Under the pieces are notes generated by a model. That model saw only the letters and a program-made list of their open reading frames with translations. It searched no databases and was not told the origin of the DNA. The position numbers were made by a program, and so were the translations under genes. From Nostocoides sp039812405 (GTDB taxonomy: Bacteria; Actinomycetota; Actinomycetes; Actinomycetales; Dermatophilaceae), in the NCBI GenBank assembly GCA_039812405.1, contig JBDIAL010000141.1, positions 1 through 9,506 on the forward strand: a stretch of 9,506 nucleotides of DNA, read 5' to 3'. How positions within the stretch are numbered: position 1 is the stretch's first letter; every line of letters begins with the position of its first letter. Positions 1 to 6,724 of the stretch are shown here, in pieces.

Positions 1-76
1 GGAGGAGGATGAGCAGGGTCAGGAAGAGCCCGCCGATGACGAGCAGGACCTGCAGTCCGATGCGTACGGCTTCCAC
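1..76 (-). CDS. secG: SecG, preprotein translocase subunit (5' end only)
   Basis: Partial gene: only the first 25 codons are inside the window and the rest lies beyond the left edge. The visible protein starts at a GTG (74-76) and reads MEAVRIGLQVLLVIGGLFLT followed by LLILL. This is one long hydrophobic segment, typical of the first transmembrane helix of actinobacterial SecG. SecG is the small membrane subunit of the SecYEG channel and helps SecA-driven export of unfolded proteins. The assignment rests on this short helix and on position: secG directly follows tpiA in many actinobacteria. A GAGGA lies four bases before the start as a ribosome binding site. A separate candidate -10 box upstream suggests it may have its own promoter. 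The C-terminal half cannot be checked. Confidence 0.85.
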   Translation of the reverse strand, partial: MEAVRIGLQVLLVIGGLFLTLLILL

Positions 77-100
77 GGTTCCTCAACAGGGTCGAACGGC

Positions 101-122
101 GTGTCCGACACACGACGGACAC
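101..122 (-). terminator. Hairpin between tpiA and secG, possible terminator
   Basis: GTGTCCG (101-107) and CGGACAC (116-122) form a perfect 7-bp stem with an 8-base loop, about 38 bases past the tpiA stop. A smaller palindrome, GTGTC-C-GACAC (101-111), overlaps it. No T-run follows, as is common for actinobacterial terminators. If the candidate secG -10 box at 136-141 is real, this hairpin lies in the secG leader and might act on secG instead of ending the tpiA transcript. A protein-binding operator is also possible. Confidence 0.4.
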
Positions 123-135
123 CTGGGTGAGGGAG

Positions 136-141
136 ATTCTA
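136..141 (-). promoter_or_regulatory. Candidate -10 box for secG
   Basis: Read on the minus strand the bases are TAGAAT, which fits the TANNNT -10 consensus of housekeeping sigma factors in high-GC actinobacteria and is conspicuous in GC-rich surroundings. Transcription would start near 129, giving a leader of about 53 bases before the secG GTG. I see no convincing -35 hexamer 16-18 bases upstream, so this is a weak call. Confidence 0.35.
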
Positions 142-160
142 ACCGGTGGTCCGGGGTGCC

Positions 161-973
161 CTACGACGCGCCGGTCGTGAGGTGCTGCTGGTAGCGGCAG
201 ATCGCCGCGAACTCGCCGGCGTCGACGGAGGCTCCGCCGACGAGGACGCCGTCGACGTCCTCCTCCGCCATGATGGACGCGACGTTGCCCGCCTTGACGC
301 TGCCGCCGTAGAGGATGCGGACCCCGTCCGCCGTCGCGGCGTCGTAGACGGTCATGAGGGTGTCGCGGATCGCCGCGCACACCTCCTGCGCGTCGGCCGG
401 CGTCGCCACCTCGCCCGTGCCGATGGCCCACACGGGCTCGTAGGCGACGACGATCGATGCCGCGTCCGCCGCGGTCACGTCACTCAGCCCGATCCGCACC
501 TGCTCGACGACGGACTCGACCTGGCGGCCCGCCCGGCGGACCTCGAGCCCCTCCCCCACGCAGAACACGGGGGTCAGCCCGTGCCGGAACGCCGCGCCGA
601 GCTTCGCCGCGACGATCTGGTCGGTCTCGTGGTGGTACTCCCTCCGCTCGCTGTGCCCGACGATGACGTAGGTGCACCCCAGCTTGGCGAGGAAAGCGCC
701 GCTGATCGACCCGGTGAAGGCCCCGTGGTCGTGGACCGACAGGTTCTGCGCCCCGTAGCGGATGTCCAGCCGGTCGCCGTCGACGAGCGTCTGGACCGTC
801 CGGAGGTCGGTGAACGGCGGGAAGACCGCGACCTCGACCGCCGCGAAGTCGTGCTTGGCGTCCCGCAGCGTCCAGTCGAGCTTCTGGACCAGGTGGGTCG
901 CCTGGACATGGTCGAGGTTCATCTTCCAGTTGCCCGCCATGAGCGGGACGCGGGCAGGGGTCGGCTGGGGCAT
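161..973 (-). CDS. tpiA: Triose-phosphate isomerase
   Basis: A 270-residue protein that interconverts dihydroxyacetone phosphate and glyceraldehyde 3-phosphate in cytoplasmic glycolysis and gluconeogenesis. The family signature is complete: GNWKMN with catalytic K17, the GHSERR stretch with electrophilic H107, YEPVWAIGTG with the general base E179 and the mobile lid loop, and the phosphate-gripping YGGSVK (222-227). Length is normal for a bacterial TIM-barrel enzyme. The frame is open 17 codons further upstream, but the ATG at 973 is chosen because AAGGA (979-983) sits five bases before it and the upstream part would run into the hairpin at 992-1026. It follows pgk by 75 bases and is probably co-transcribed with gap and pgk. 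Nothing in the protein looks unusual. Confidence 0.97.
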   Translation of the reverse strand: MPQPTPARVPLMAGNWKMNLDHVQATHLVQKLDWTLRDAKHDFAAVEVAVFPPFTDLRTVQTLVDGDRLDIRYGAQNLSVHDHGAFTGSISGAFLAKLGCTYVIVGHSERREYHHETDQIVAAKLGAAFRHGLTPVFCVGEGLEVRRAGRQVESVVEQVRIGLSDVTAADAASIVVAYEPVWAIGTGEVATPADAQEVCAAIRDTLMTVYDAATADGVRILYGGSVKAGNVASIMAEEDVDGVLVGGASVDAGEFAAICRYQQHLTTGAS

Positions 974-991
974 GCGAGTCCTTCGGTATGC

Positions 992-1026
992 CGGTGGGCG
1001 GGCTCGCGGGTCGAGCCCGCCCACCG
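992..1026 (-). terminator. Perfect 15-bp hairpin between pgk and tpiA
   Basis: CGGTGGGCGGGCTCG (992-1006) is exactly complementary to CGAGCCCGCCCACCG (1012-1026), with the 5-base loop at 1007-1011. The stem ends about 8 bases upstream of the tpiA ribosome binding site and starts about 22 bases after the pgk stop. No T-run follows. It could be a partial terminator or attenuator lowering tpiA relative to gap-pgk, a 3' stabiliser of gap-pgk mRNA, or an RNase processing site. The structure itself is certain; the role is inferred. Confidence 0.7.
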
Positions 1027-1048
1027 TCGGGTCGGTCGGGAGGCGGGG

Positions 1049-2254
1049 TCAGTCCTGCGCGTCGAGGACGGTGAGGCCGGGCAGCTCCTTGCCCTCGAGA
1101 TACTCCAGGCTCGCCCCGCCACCGGTCGAGATGTGGCCGAACCGGTCGTCGGCGAACCCCAGCTGCCGGACGGCCGCCGCGGAGTCGCCGCCCCCGACGA
1201 CGGTCAGCGCGCCCTGGGCGGTGACGTCGACGAGGGCCTGGGCGACGGCCAGCGTGCCCGCGGCATACGGAGCCATCTCGAACGCGCCCATCGGGCCGTT
1301 CCAGAAGACGGTCCGGCAGTCGGCGAGCCGCTCGGCGAACAGCGCCCCGGACGCCGGGCCGATGTCGACGCCGATCCGGTCCGCCGGGATGGCGTCGGCC
1401 GGGACGACCTCGTGGTCGGCGTCGGCGGAGAACTCCGTCGCCGCGACGATGTCGACGGGCAGGACGATCTCGACGCCCCGCTCGGCGGCGTCGTCGAGGT
1501 ATCCCCGCACCGTCCCGATCTGGTCGGCCTCGAGCAGGCTCCTGCCGACCTCGTGCCCCTGGGCCGCGAGGAAGGTGAAGACCATGCCGCCCCCGATGAG
1601 GAGACGGTCGGCCGTCTGCAGGAGGTTGGCGATGACCCCGAGCTTGTCGGAGACCTTCGCGCCGCCCAGGACGACGGCATACGGCCGCTCCGGGTCGACG
1701 GTGAGGCGGCGCAGGACGTCGACCTCGGTGCTCACGAGCCCGCCGACGGCGGCCGGCAGCCGCGTCGCGACGTCGTAGACGGACGCCTGCTTGCGGTGGA
1801 CGACACCGAACCCGTCGGACACGAAGGCGTCGGCGAGCCCGGCGAGCTCGTCGGCGAACGCCCCGCGCTCCGCGTCGTCCTTGCTCGTCTCCCCCGGGTT
1901 GAAGCGGAGGTTCTCCAGGAGGACGACGTCGCCGTCGGACATGGCGGCGACGGCCGAGCGGGCGCTCTCCCCGACCGTGTCGGTCGCGAACGTGACCGGG
2001 CGGCCGAGCAGCTCGCCGAGCCGGGCGGCGACCGGGGCGAGGGAGTAGCGGTCCTCCGGGGCCCCCTTGGGACGACCGAGGTGGGCGCAGACGACGACGC
2101 GGGCTCCCGCGTCGGCGAGCGCCGCGATCGTCGGCACCGAGGCCCGGATGCGGCCGTCGTCGGTGATCGTCGTCCCGTCGAGGGGGACGTTGAGGTCGGA
2201 CCGGACGAGGATCCGCCGGCCGGCCGGGGAGCCGAGGTCGGAGACGGTCTTCAT
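1049..2254 (-). CDS. pgk: Phosphoglycerate kinase
   Basis: A 401-residue cytoplasmic monomer that transfers phosphate from 1,3-bisphosphoglycerate to ADP, the first ATP-yielding step of glycolysis. The N-terminal substrate domain shows RSDLNVP (18-24) and HLGRPKG (58-64), then LLENLRFNPGE. The C-terminal nucleotide domain shows VVLGGAKVSDK, FWNGPMGAFE, GGGDSAA (354-360) and STGGGAS (376-382). Length is typical of bacterial Pgk. The start ATG (2252-2254) lies only 5 bases after the gap stop codon, so gap and pgk surely share a transcript. The frame stays open far upstream through gap on the minus strand, but that part has no family similarity. Two Tyr-Ala pairs in this gene (PYAV, PYAA) use the rare TAT codon within the GTATGCC heptamer. 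Confidence 0.97.
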   Translation of the reverse strand: MKTVSDLGSPAGRRILVRSDLNVPLDGTTITDDGRIRASVPTIAALADAGARVVVCAHLGRPKGAPEDRYSLAPVAARLGELLGRPVTFATDTVGESARSAVAAMSDGDVVLLENLRFNPGETSKDDAERGAFADELAGLADAFVSDGFGVVHRKQASVYDVATRLPAAVGGLVSTEVDVLRRLTVDPERPYAVVLGGAKVSDKLGVIANLLQTADRLLIGGGMVFTFLAAQGHEVGRSLLEADQIGTVRGYLDDAAERGVEIVLPVDIVAATEFSADADHEVVPADAIPADRIGVDIGPASGALFAERLADCRTVFWNGPMGAFEMAPYAAGTLAVAQALVDVTAQGALTVVGGGDSAAAVRQLGFADDRFGHISTGGGASLEYLEGKELPGLTVLDAQD

Positions 2255-2259
2255 CCGGC

Positions 2260-3264
<1,005 letters not shown>

Positions 3265-3308
3265 AGTGATTTCCAGCCTTTCGGGCAGGGGGTCATGGGC
3301 GCCGCGCG

Positions 3309-3354
3309 GGGCGGCGATGTGCGTGGGAGCCGCCCGCGGTGGCGATGTGGCTCC
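3309..3354 (-). promoter_or_regulatory. gap leader with two competing hairpins
   Basis: In the untranslated region before gap, GGGCGGC (3309-3315) can pair with GCCGCCC (3329-3335), while GGAGCC (3326-3331) can pair with GGCTCC (3349-3354). The two stems share 3329-3331, so they exclude each other. The segment GGCGATGTG also occurs twice here (3313-3321 and 3341-3349). Such GC-rich DNA gives stems easily, so a switching role is only a possibility. Confidence 0.3.
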
Positions 3355-3360
3355 GCTCAC

Positions 3361-3389
3361 ACCCTATTGCCTGGGGGTAGGGCGGGCCA
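3361..3389 (-). promoter_or_regulatory. Candidate gap promoter
   Basis: On the minus strand, TAGGGT (3361-3366) fits the TANNNT -10 pattern. TGGCCC (3384-3389) lies 17 bases upstream as a poor -35 match. Transcription would begin near 3354, leaving a leader of about 90 bases. The location, between whiA and gap at the point where the glycolytic operon should begin, supports it more than the hexamers do. Confidence 0.35.
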
Positions 3390-3420
3390 TCGGGGGACCG
3401 GGGGTGAGACGGGCCGGGGC

Positions 3421-3447
3421 CGACCCGCGGGTCGCCGCGCCGACCCG
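3421..3447 (-). terminator. Palindrome cluster after whiA, probable terminator
   Basis: CGACCCGCGGGTCG (3421-3434) is a perfect 14-base palindrome, and its right half CGGGTCG (3428-3434) can instead pair with CGACCCG (3441-3447) around a 6-base loop. The cluster lies 12-39 bases downstream of the whiA stop codon and before the candidate gap promoter, where a terminator is expected. No T-run is present. Confidence 0.45.
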
Positions 3448-3459
3448 TGAGATCAGAGG

Positions 3460-4440
3460 TCAGGAGTCGAGCATGTCGGCGGTGAGGTTGGCGTCGGTTC
3501 CCGGTATGCCGAGGTCGGACGCCCGCTTGTCGGCCATCGCGAGGAGCCGGCGGATGCGACCGGCGACGGCGTCCTTGGTCATCGGCGGGTCCGCGAGCTG
3601 GCCGAGCTCCTCGAGGCTGGCCTCCTTGTGCTGCACCCGCAGGCTGCCCGCCTCGCGCAGGTGCTCGGGCACCTCGTCGCCGAGGATCTCCAGGGCCCGC
3701 TGCACCCGGGACCCCGCGGCCACGGCGGCCCGTGCCGACCGTCGCAGGTTGGCGTCGTCGAAGTTCGCCAGCCGGTTCGCCGTCGCACGGACCTCGCGGC
3801 GCATGCGCCGCTCCTCCCATGCGAGGACGGCGTCGTGGGCACCGAGCCGGGTGAGCATGGCGCCGATGGCGTCGCCGTCGCGGATCACGACCCGGTCGAC
3901 GCCGCGCACCTCCCGCGCCTTGGACTGGATGCCGAGCCGGCGCGCCGCGCCGGCGAGGGCCAGCGCGGCCTCCGGGCCGGGGCAGGTGACCTCGAGGGCC
4001 GACGACCGGCCGGGCTCGGTGAGCGAGCCGTGGGCGAGGAACGCTCCGCGCCACGCGGCCTCGGCATCATGGTCGGCCCCGGCGACGACCTTGGGCGGCA
4101 GGCCGCGCACCGGGCGCCCGCGCGCGTCGATGAGCCCGGTCTGGCGGGCCAGGGCCTCGCCGTCCTGGACGACCCGCACGACGTAGCGGCTGCCCTTGCG
4201 CAGCCCACCGGCCGCGAGGACGAGCACCTCGGACTGGTGGCCGTAGAGCTCGGCGAGGTTGCGGCGCAGCCGGCGCGCGGAGTTCGCCGCGTCGAGCTCC
4301 GCCTCGACGACGATGCGTCCGCCGATGATGTGCAGGCCACCGGCGAACCGGATCATCGCGGCCACCTCGGACTTGCGGCAGCACGGTTTGGTGACCTCGT
4401 AGCGACTCAGCTCATCCTTCACGCGCGCTGTCATCGCCAT
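3460..4440 (-). CDS. whiA: WhiA, sporulation/cell-division regulator
   Basis: A 326-residue DNA-binding protein of the WhiA family. WhiA combines an N-terminal degenerate LAGLIDADG homing-endonuclease fold with a C-terminal helix-turn-helix. In Streptomyces it acts with WhiB to switch on sporulation septation genes; in Bacillus and other non-sporulating lineages it influences cell division and chromosome segregation. Here the start MAMTARVKDELSR, the motif PCCRKSE, HGSLTEPGRSSALEV, ANRLANFDDANLRRS, and the C-terminal LEELGQLADPPMTKDAVAG (HTH about 274-302) are all as in actinobacterial WhiA. The ATG at 4440 is chosen because AGGA (4448-4451) lies 7 bases upstream; the frame is open to 4776, but that extension runs through the 64-bp repeats and has no family similarity. 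The odd point is the 401-base separation from yvcK, which is usually very close. One Ile near the C-terminus (GIPG) uses the rare ATA codon inside GGCATACCG. Confidence 0.96.
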   Translation of the reverse strand: MAMTARVKDELSRYEVTKPCCRKSEVAAMIRFAGGLHIIGGRIVVEAELDAANSARRLRRNLAELYGHQSEVLVLAAGGLRKGSRYVVRVVQDGEALARQTGLIDARGRPVRGLPPKVVAGADHDAEAAWRGAFLAHGSLTEPGRSSALEVTCPGPEAALALAGAARRLGIQSKAREVRGVDRVVIRDGDAIGAMLTRLGAHDAVLAWEERRMRREVRATANRLANFDDANLRRSARAAVAAGSRVQRALEILGDEVPEHLREAGSLRVQHKEASLEELGQLADPPMTKDAVAGRIRRLLAMADKRASDLGIPGTDANLTADMLDS

Positions 4441-4546
4441 TGGGCCATCCTGCCATCCTCGGGGGCCCCGCTCATCTCGTGAGGTCATCCGTCCTGGGTG
4501 GTTTCCAGCCCATCCTCCCCACCTGTCCCATCGCGCGGCCTCGCCT

Positions 4547-4738
4547 GGGTCGAGGTATCCGATGTCCCTGCGGTGGTCCTGGCATACCTCGACCGGGTGG
4601 GAGCTGAGCCGGGTCGAAGTATCCGATGTCCGTGCGGTGGTCCTGGCATACCTCGACCGGGTGGGAGCTGAGCCGAGTCGAGGTATCCGATGTCCCTGCC
4701 GCGGTCCCCGCATACCTCGACCGGTTGCGGCTCGGCTC
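4547..4738. repeat. Three 64-bp tandem repeats, each with a long inverted repeat
   Basis: Units run 4547-4610, 4611-4674 and 4675-4738. Units 1 and 2 differ at only two positions by eye; unit 3 is more diverged in its middle and right end. Each unit contains GGTCGAGGTAT and its complement ATACCTCGACC, separated by 25 bases (arms in unit 1: 4548-4558 and 4584-4594). Unit 2 has GGTCGAAGTAT as left arm and unit 3 AGTCGAGGTAT. Both changes give a G-U pair in minus-strand RNA but an A-C mismatch in plus-strand RNA, which favours a folded transcript made in the operon direction. The 64-base period is not a multiple of three, so each unit is read in a different frame and a coding role is unlikely. 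The array fills the yvcK-whiA gap. It may be a REP/BIME-like element, an RNA-level regulator or processing site, or a tandem protein-binding array. Confidence 0.9.
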
Positions 4739-4745
4739 CGACCGG

Positions 4746-4807
4746 CGGCCTCCGGCACCACCTTCCACCGGGACATAACTCAGCCAGTGGATCGGGGCCG
4801 GAGGTCG
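4746..4807 (-). repeat. GC-rich short duplication and inverted arms after yvcK
   Basis: Just after the yvcK stop, GTGGATCGGGGCCGGAGG (4787-4804) and GTGGACCGGGGTCGGAGG (4817-4834) are near-identical 18-mers 30 bases apart. In addition, CGGCCTCCGGC (4746-4756) can pair with GCCGGAGGTCG (4797-4807) across a 40-base gap, allowing one G-T pair. This could help end or process the yvcK transcript. The structure is visible but the significance is uncertain because the region is so GC-rich. Confidence 0.45.
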
Positions 4808-4841
4808 GCAGAGGGGGTGGACCGGGGTCGGAGGGCCGGAG

Positions 4842-5798
4842 TCACCCGGGCGTGGAGCCGATGAGGTCGCGGTATGCCGCGGCGAGACGGAGGGAGTCGT
4901 GGGTGCCCGGCGTGGCCCGACTCGCGACGGTGGAGACGACGAGCCGGGCCCCGACGCGCTCGGCCGCCGCCCGGAGCCCCGTCTCGTCGTCGACGATGGT
5001 CGGGTCGGCGAGGACGACGTCGAACCCGACGTCGGGAGCGTGGGTGGCGAGCGTCTCGAGGTGGCGCACCGCGCTGAAGCCCGCCGTCTCCGTGGTGTCG
5101 AGGTCGACGTTGAGGGTGAGGATGCGCCGGGCCCGGGTCGAGCGGAGCGCGACCCGCAGCTCCGGGACGAGCAGGTGGGGCATGACCGAGGTGAACCACG
5201 ACCCGGGGCCGAGGACGACCCAGTCGGCGTCCTCGACGGCGGCCACGGCCGGGTGGCAGGCCGGCGGGTCGGCCGGGTCGAGCCGCACCGAGACGACCTC
5301 GCCCCGTGTCTTGGCGACATGGGCCTGCCCGACGACCGAGGTCAGGATGCGCGGGTCGACGGGGTCGAGCCCCCGGACCTGGGCGGAGATCTGGAGCGGG
5401 ACGCTCGCCATCGGCAGGACCCGGCCCCGGGCGTTGAGCAGCCGCCCGACGAGCTCGAGTCCGGCGACCGGGTCGTCGTAGAGCTCCCACAGGGCGACGA
5501 TGAGCAGGTTGCCGAGGGCGTGGCCGCCGAGGGGGCCGGCCCCCTCGAAGCGGTGCTGGAGGACGTCGCGCCAGGTGTAGCCCCACTCGGTGTCGTCGCA
5601 GAGCGCGGCGAGGGCCATCCGCAGGTCGCCCGGCGGCAGGACGCCGAGCTCGTCGCGGAGCCGGCCGCTCGAGCCGCCGTCGTCGGCGACGGTGACGACG
5701 GCGGTGAGGTTCTCCGTGACCAGCCGGAGCGCGGTGAGCGACGCGGCGAGCCCGTGGCCGCCCCCGAGGGCGACGACCGCGGGGCCGGCGCTGCTCAC
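4842..5798 (-). CDS. yvcK: YvcK/CuvA-type UDP-sugar-binding protein (gluconeogenesis factor family)
   Basis: A 318-residue cytoplasmic protein of the YvcK family, which shares the CofD-like fold. YvcK (CuvA in mycobacteria) binds UDP-GlcNAc-type nucleotide sugars and is needed for normal cell shape and wall synthesis, especially on gluconeogenic carbon sources. Diagnostic segments are ALGGGHGL (10-17), VADDGGSSGRLR (37-48), PPGDLR (55-60), GHALGNLL (92-99) and LGPGSWFTS (196-204). The start GTG (5796-5798) overlaps the rapZ stop as GTGA, so the two are probably translationally coupled. Gene order rapZ-yvcK-whiA supports YvcK over a true CofD (2-phospho-L-lactate transferase), which would be expected near cofE-type F420 genes. 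Annotation pipelines often label such proteins only as CofD-like. Confidence 0.94.
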   Translation of the reverse strand: MSSAGPAVVALGGGHGLAASLTALRLVTENLTAVVTVADDGGSSGRLRDELGVLPPGDLRMALAALCDDTEWGYTWRDVLQHRFEGAGPLGGHALGNLLIVALWELYDDPVAGLELVGRLLNARGRVLPMASVPLQISAQVRGLDPVDPRILTSVVGQAHVAKTRGEVVSVRLDPADPPACHPAVAAVEDADWVVLGPGSWFTSVMPHLLVPELRVALRSTRARRILTLNVDLDTTETAGFSAVRHLETLATHAPDVGFDVVLADPTIVDDETGLRAAAERVGARLVVSTVASRATPGTHDSLRLAAAYRDLIGSTPG

Positions 5799-6724
5799 TC
5801 GCGCCCCAGGTCGCGGTGGACGACGAAGGTCGCGACGGGCGGTGCCTCGAGGGCCGCGGCGAGGCGCTCGGCGATGGCGACCGAGCGGTGCTTGCCGCCG
5901 GTGCACCCGACGGCGACCGTGGCATACCGCCGCCCCTCCCGGCGATAGCCCTCGGTGACCGGCGCCATGAGCGCGACGACCCGGTCGACGAACTCGGCCG
6001 CCCCCGGTTGGCTGAAGACGAACTCCGCGACCTCCTCGTCGCGACCGGTGAGCGGGCGCAGCTCGGGGATCCAGAACGGGTTGGGCAGGAAGCGCAGGTC
6101 GAGGACGAAGTCGGCATCGAGGGGGACGCCGTACTTGAAGCCGAAGGACATGACGGCCAGGCGCAGCGACGGTCCGCTCGAACCGGAGAACATCGGCCGG
6201 ATCTTCTGGGCGAGCTGGTGGATGTTGAAGCCGGAGGTGTCGACGACGACGTCGGCCTCCGCACGCAGGTCGGCGAGGCGCTCCCGCTCGGCGGTGATCC
6301 CGTCGAGGAGCCGGCCCTGGCCCTGGAGCGGGTGGGGCCGCCGGACGCTCTCGAAGCGTCGCACGAGAGCCTCGTCGGTGGCGTCGAGGAAGACGACGGT
6401 GGGCTCCCAGCCCTGGGCCCGCAACCCCTGGGTCGCCTGGCTCAGCTGGTCGAAGAACCCGCCGGTGCGCACGTCGACGACGGCCATGATGCGCAGCGGC
6501 TCGGTCGTCCCGGGCCCGACGGACACGGCGAGCTCGGCCATCGGGGCGAGCAGCTGCGGTGGCAGGTTGTCGACGACGAACCACCCGATGTCCTCGAGGA
6601 CCTTGGCGACGGTGGACCGGCCGGCGCCGCTCATCCCGGTGAGGATGGCGAACTCCCGGCGCGGCTCGGCGGGCTCCCCCTCCCCGCCCGTCGCGTCCGG
6701 TGGGTCCCCGGGGTCGTCGCTCAC
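5795..6724 (-). CDS. rapZ: RapZ-family nucleotide-binding protein (YvcJ-like)
   Basis: A 309-residue protein of the RapZ/YvcJ family. In E. coli RapZ is an RNase adaptor that senses glucosamine-6-phosphate and directs decay of the sRNA GlmZ; in Gram-positive bacteria the homologue YvcJ hydrolyses nucleotides and its cellular role is less clear. The N-terminal P-loop is GMSGAGRS (30-37), with Arg in place of the usual Lys, then VVDNLPP (49-55), FLDA (111-114) and RRFESVRRPHPL (121-132). The C-terminal ligand-binding domain has GCTGGKHRS (273-281). About 22 low-complexity acidic residues precede the P-loop strand. The GTG start (6722-6724) overlaps the uvrC stop as GTGA, and its own stop overlaps the yvcK start the same way. 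Whether it controls a small RNA here cannot be told from the window. Confidence 0.95.
   Translation of the reverse strand: MSDDPGDPPDATGGEGEPAEPRREFAILTGMSGAGRSTVAKVLEDIGWFVVDNLPPQLLAPMAELAVSVGPGTTEPLRIMAVVDVRTGGFFDQLSQATQGLRAQGWEPTVVFLDATDEALVRRFESVRRPHPLQGQGRLLDGITAERERLADLRAEADVVVDTSGFNIHQLAQKIRPMFSGSSGPSLRLAVMSFGFKYGVPLDADFVLDLRFLPNPFWIPELRPLTGRDEEVAEFVFSQPGAAEFVDRVVALMAPVTEGYRREGRRYATVAVGCTGGKHRSVAIAERLAAALEAPPVATFVVHRDLGRE

Noticed and set aside
974..1024. Upstream in-frame ATG of tpiA adding 17 residues
   Set aside because: It would place the start inside the hairpin region, lacks family similarity, and the ATG at 973 has a well-placed AAGGA.
1493..1504. GTCGAGGTATCC in pgk, identical to part of the 64-bp repeat arm
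   Set aside because: It is explained by ordinary codons for the conserved Gly-Tyr-Leu-Asp-Asp stretch of Pgk and lacks the partner arm.
4547..4738. CRISPR array
   Set aside because: The units are near-identical over their full 64 bases with no unique spacers, there are only three, and no cas gene is present.
4441..4776. N-terminal extension of WhiA by about 112 residues through the repeat array
   Set aside because: The frame is merely open because the DNA is GC-rich; the extension has no WhiA similarity, the 64-bp period shifts frame in every unit, and a good ribosome binding site precedes the ATG at 4440.
4842..5798. CofD (2-phospho-L-lactate transferase for cofactor F420)
   Set aside because: Only the fold is shared; the GGGHGL and DDGGSSG motifs and the rapZ-whiA context indicate YvcK.
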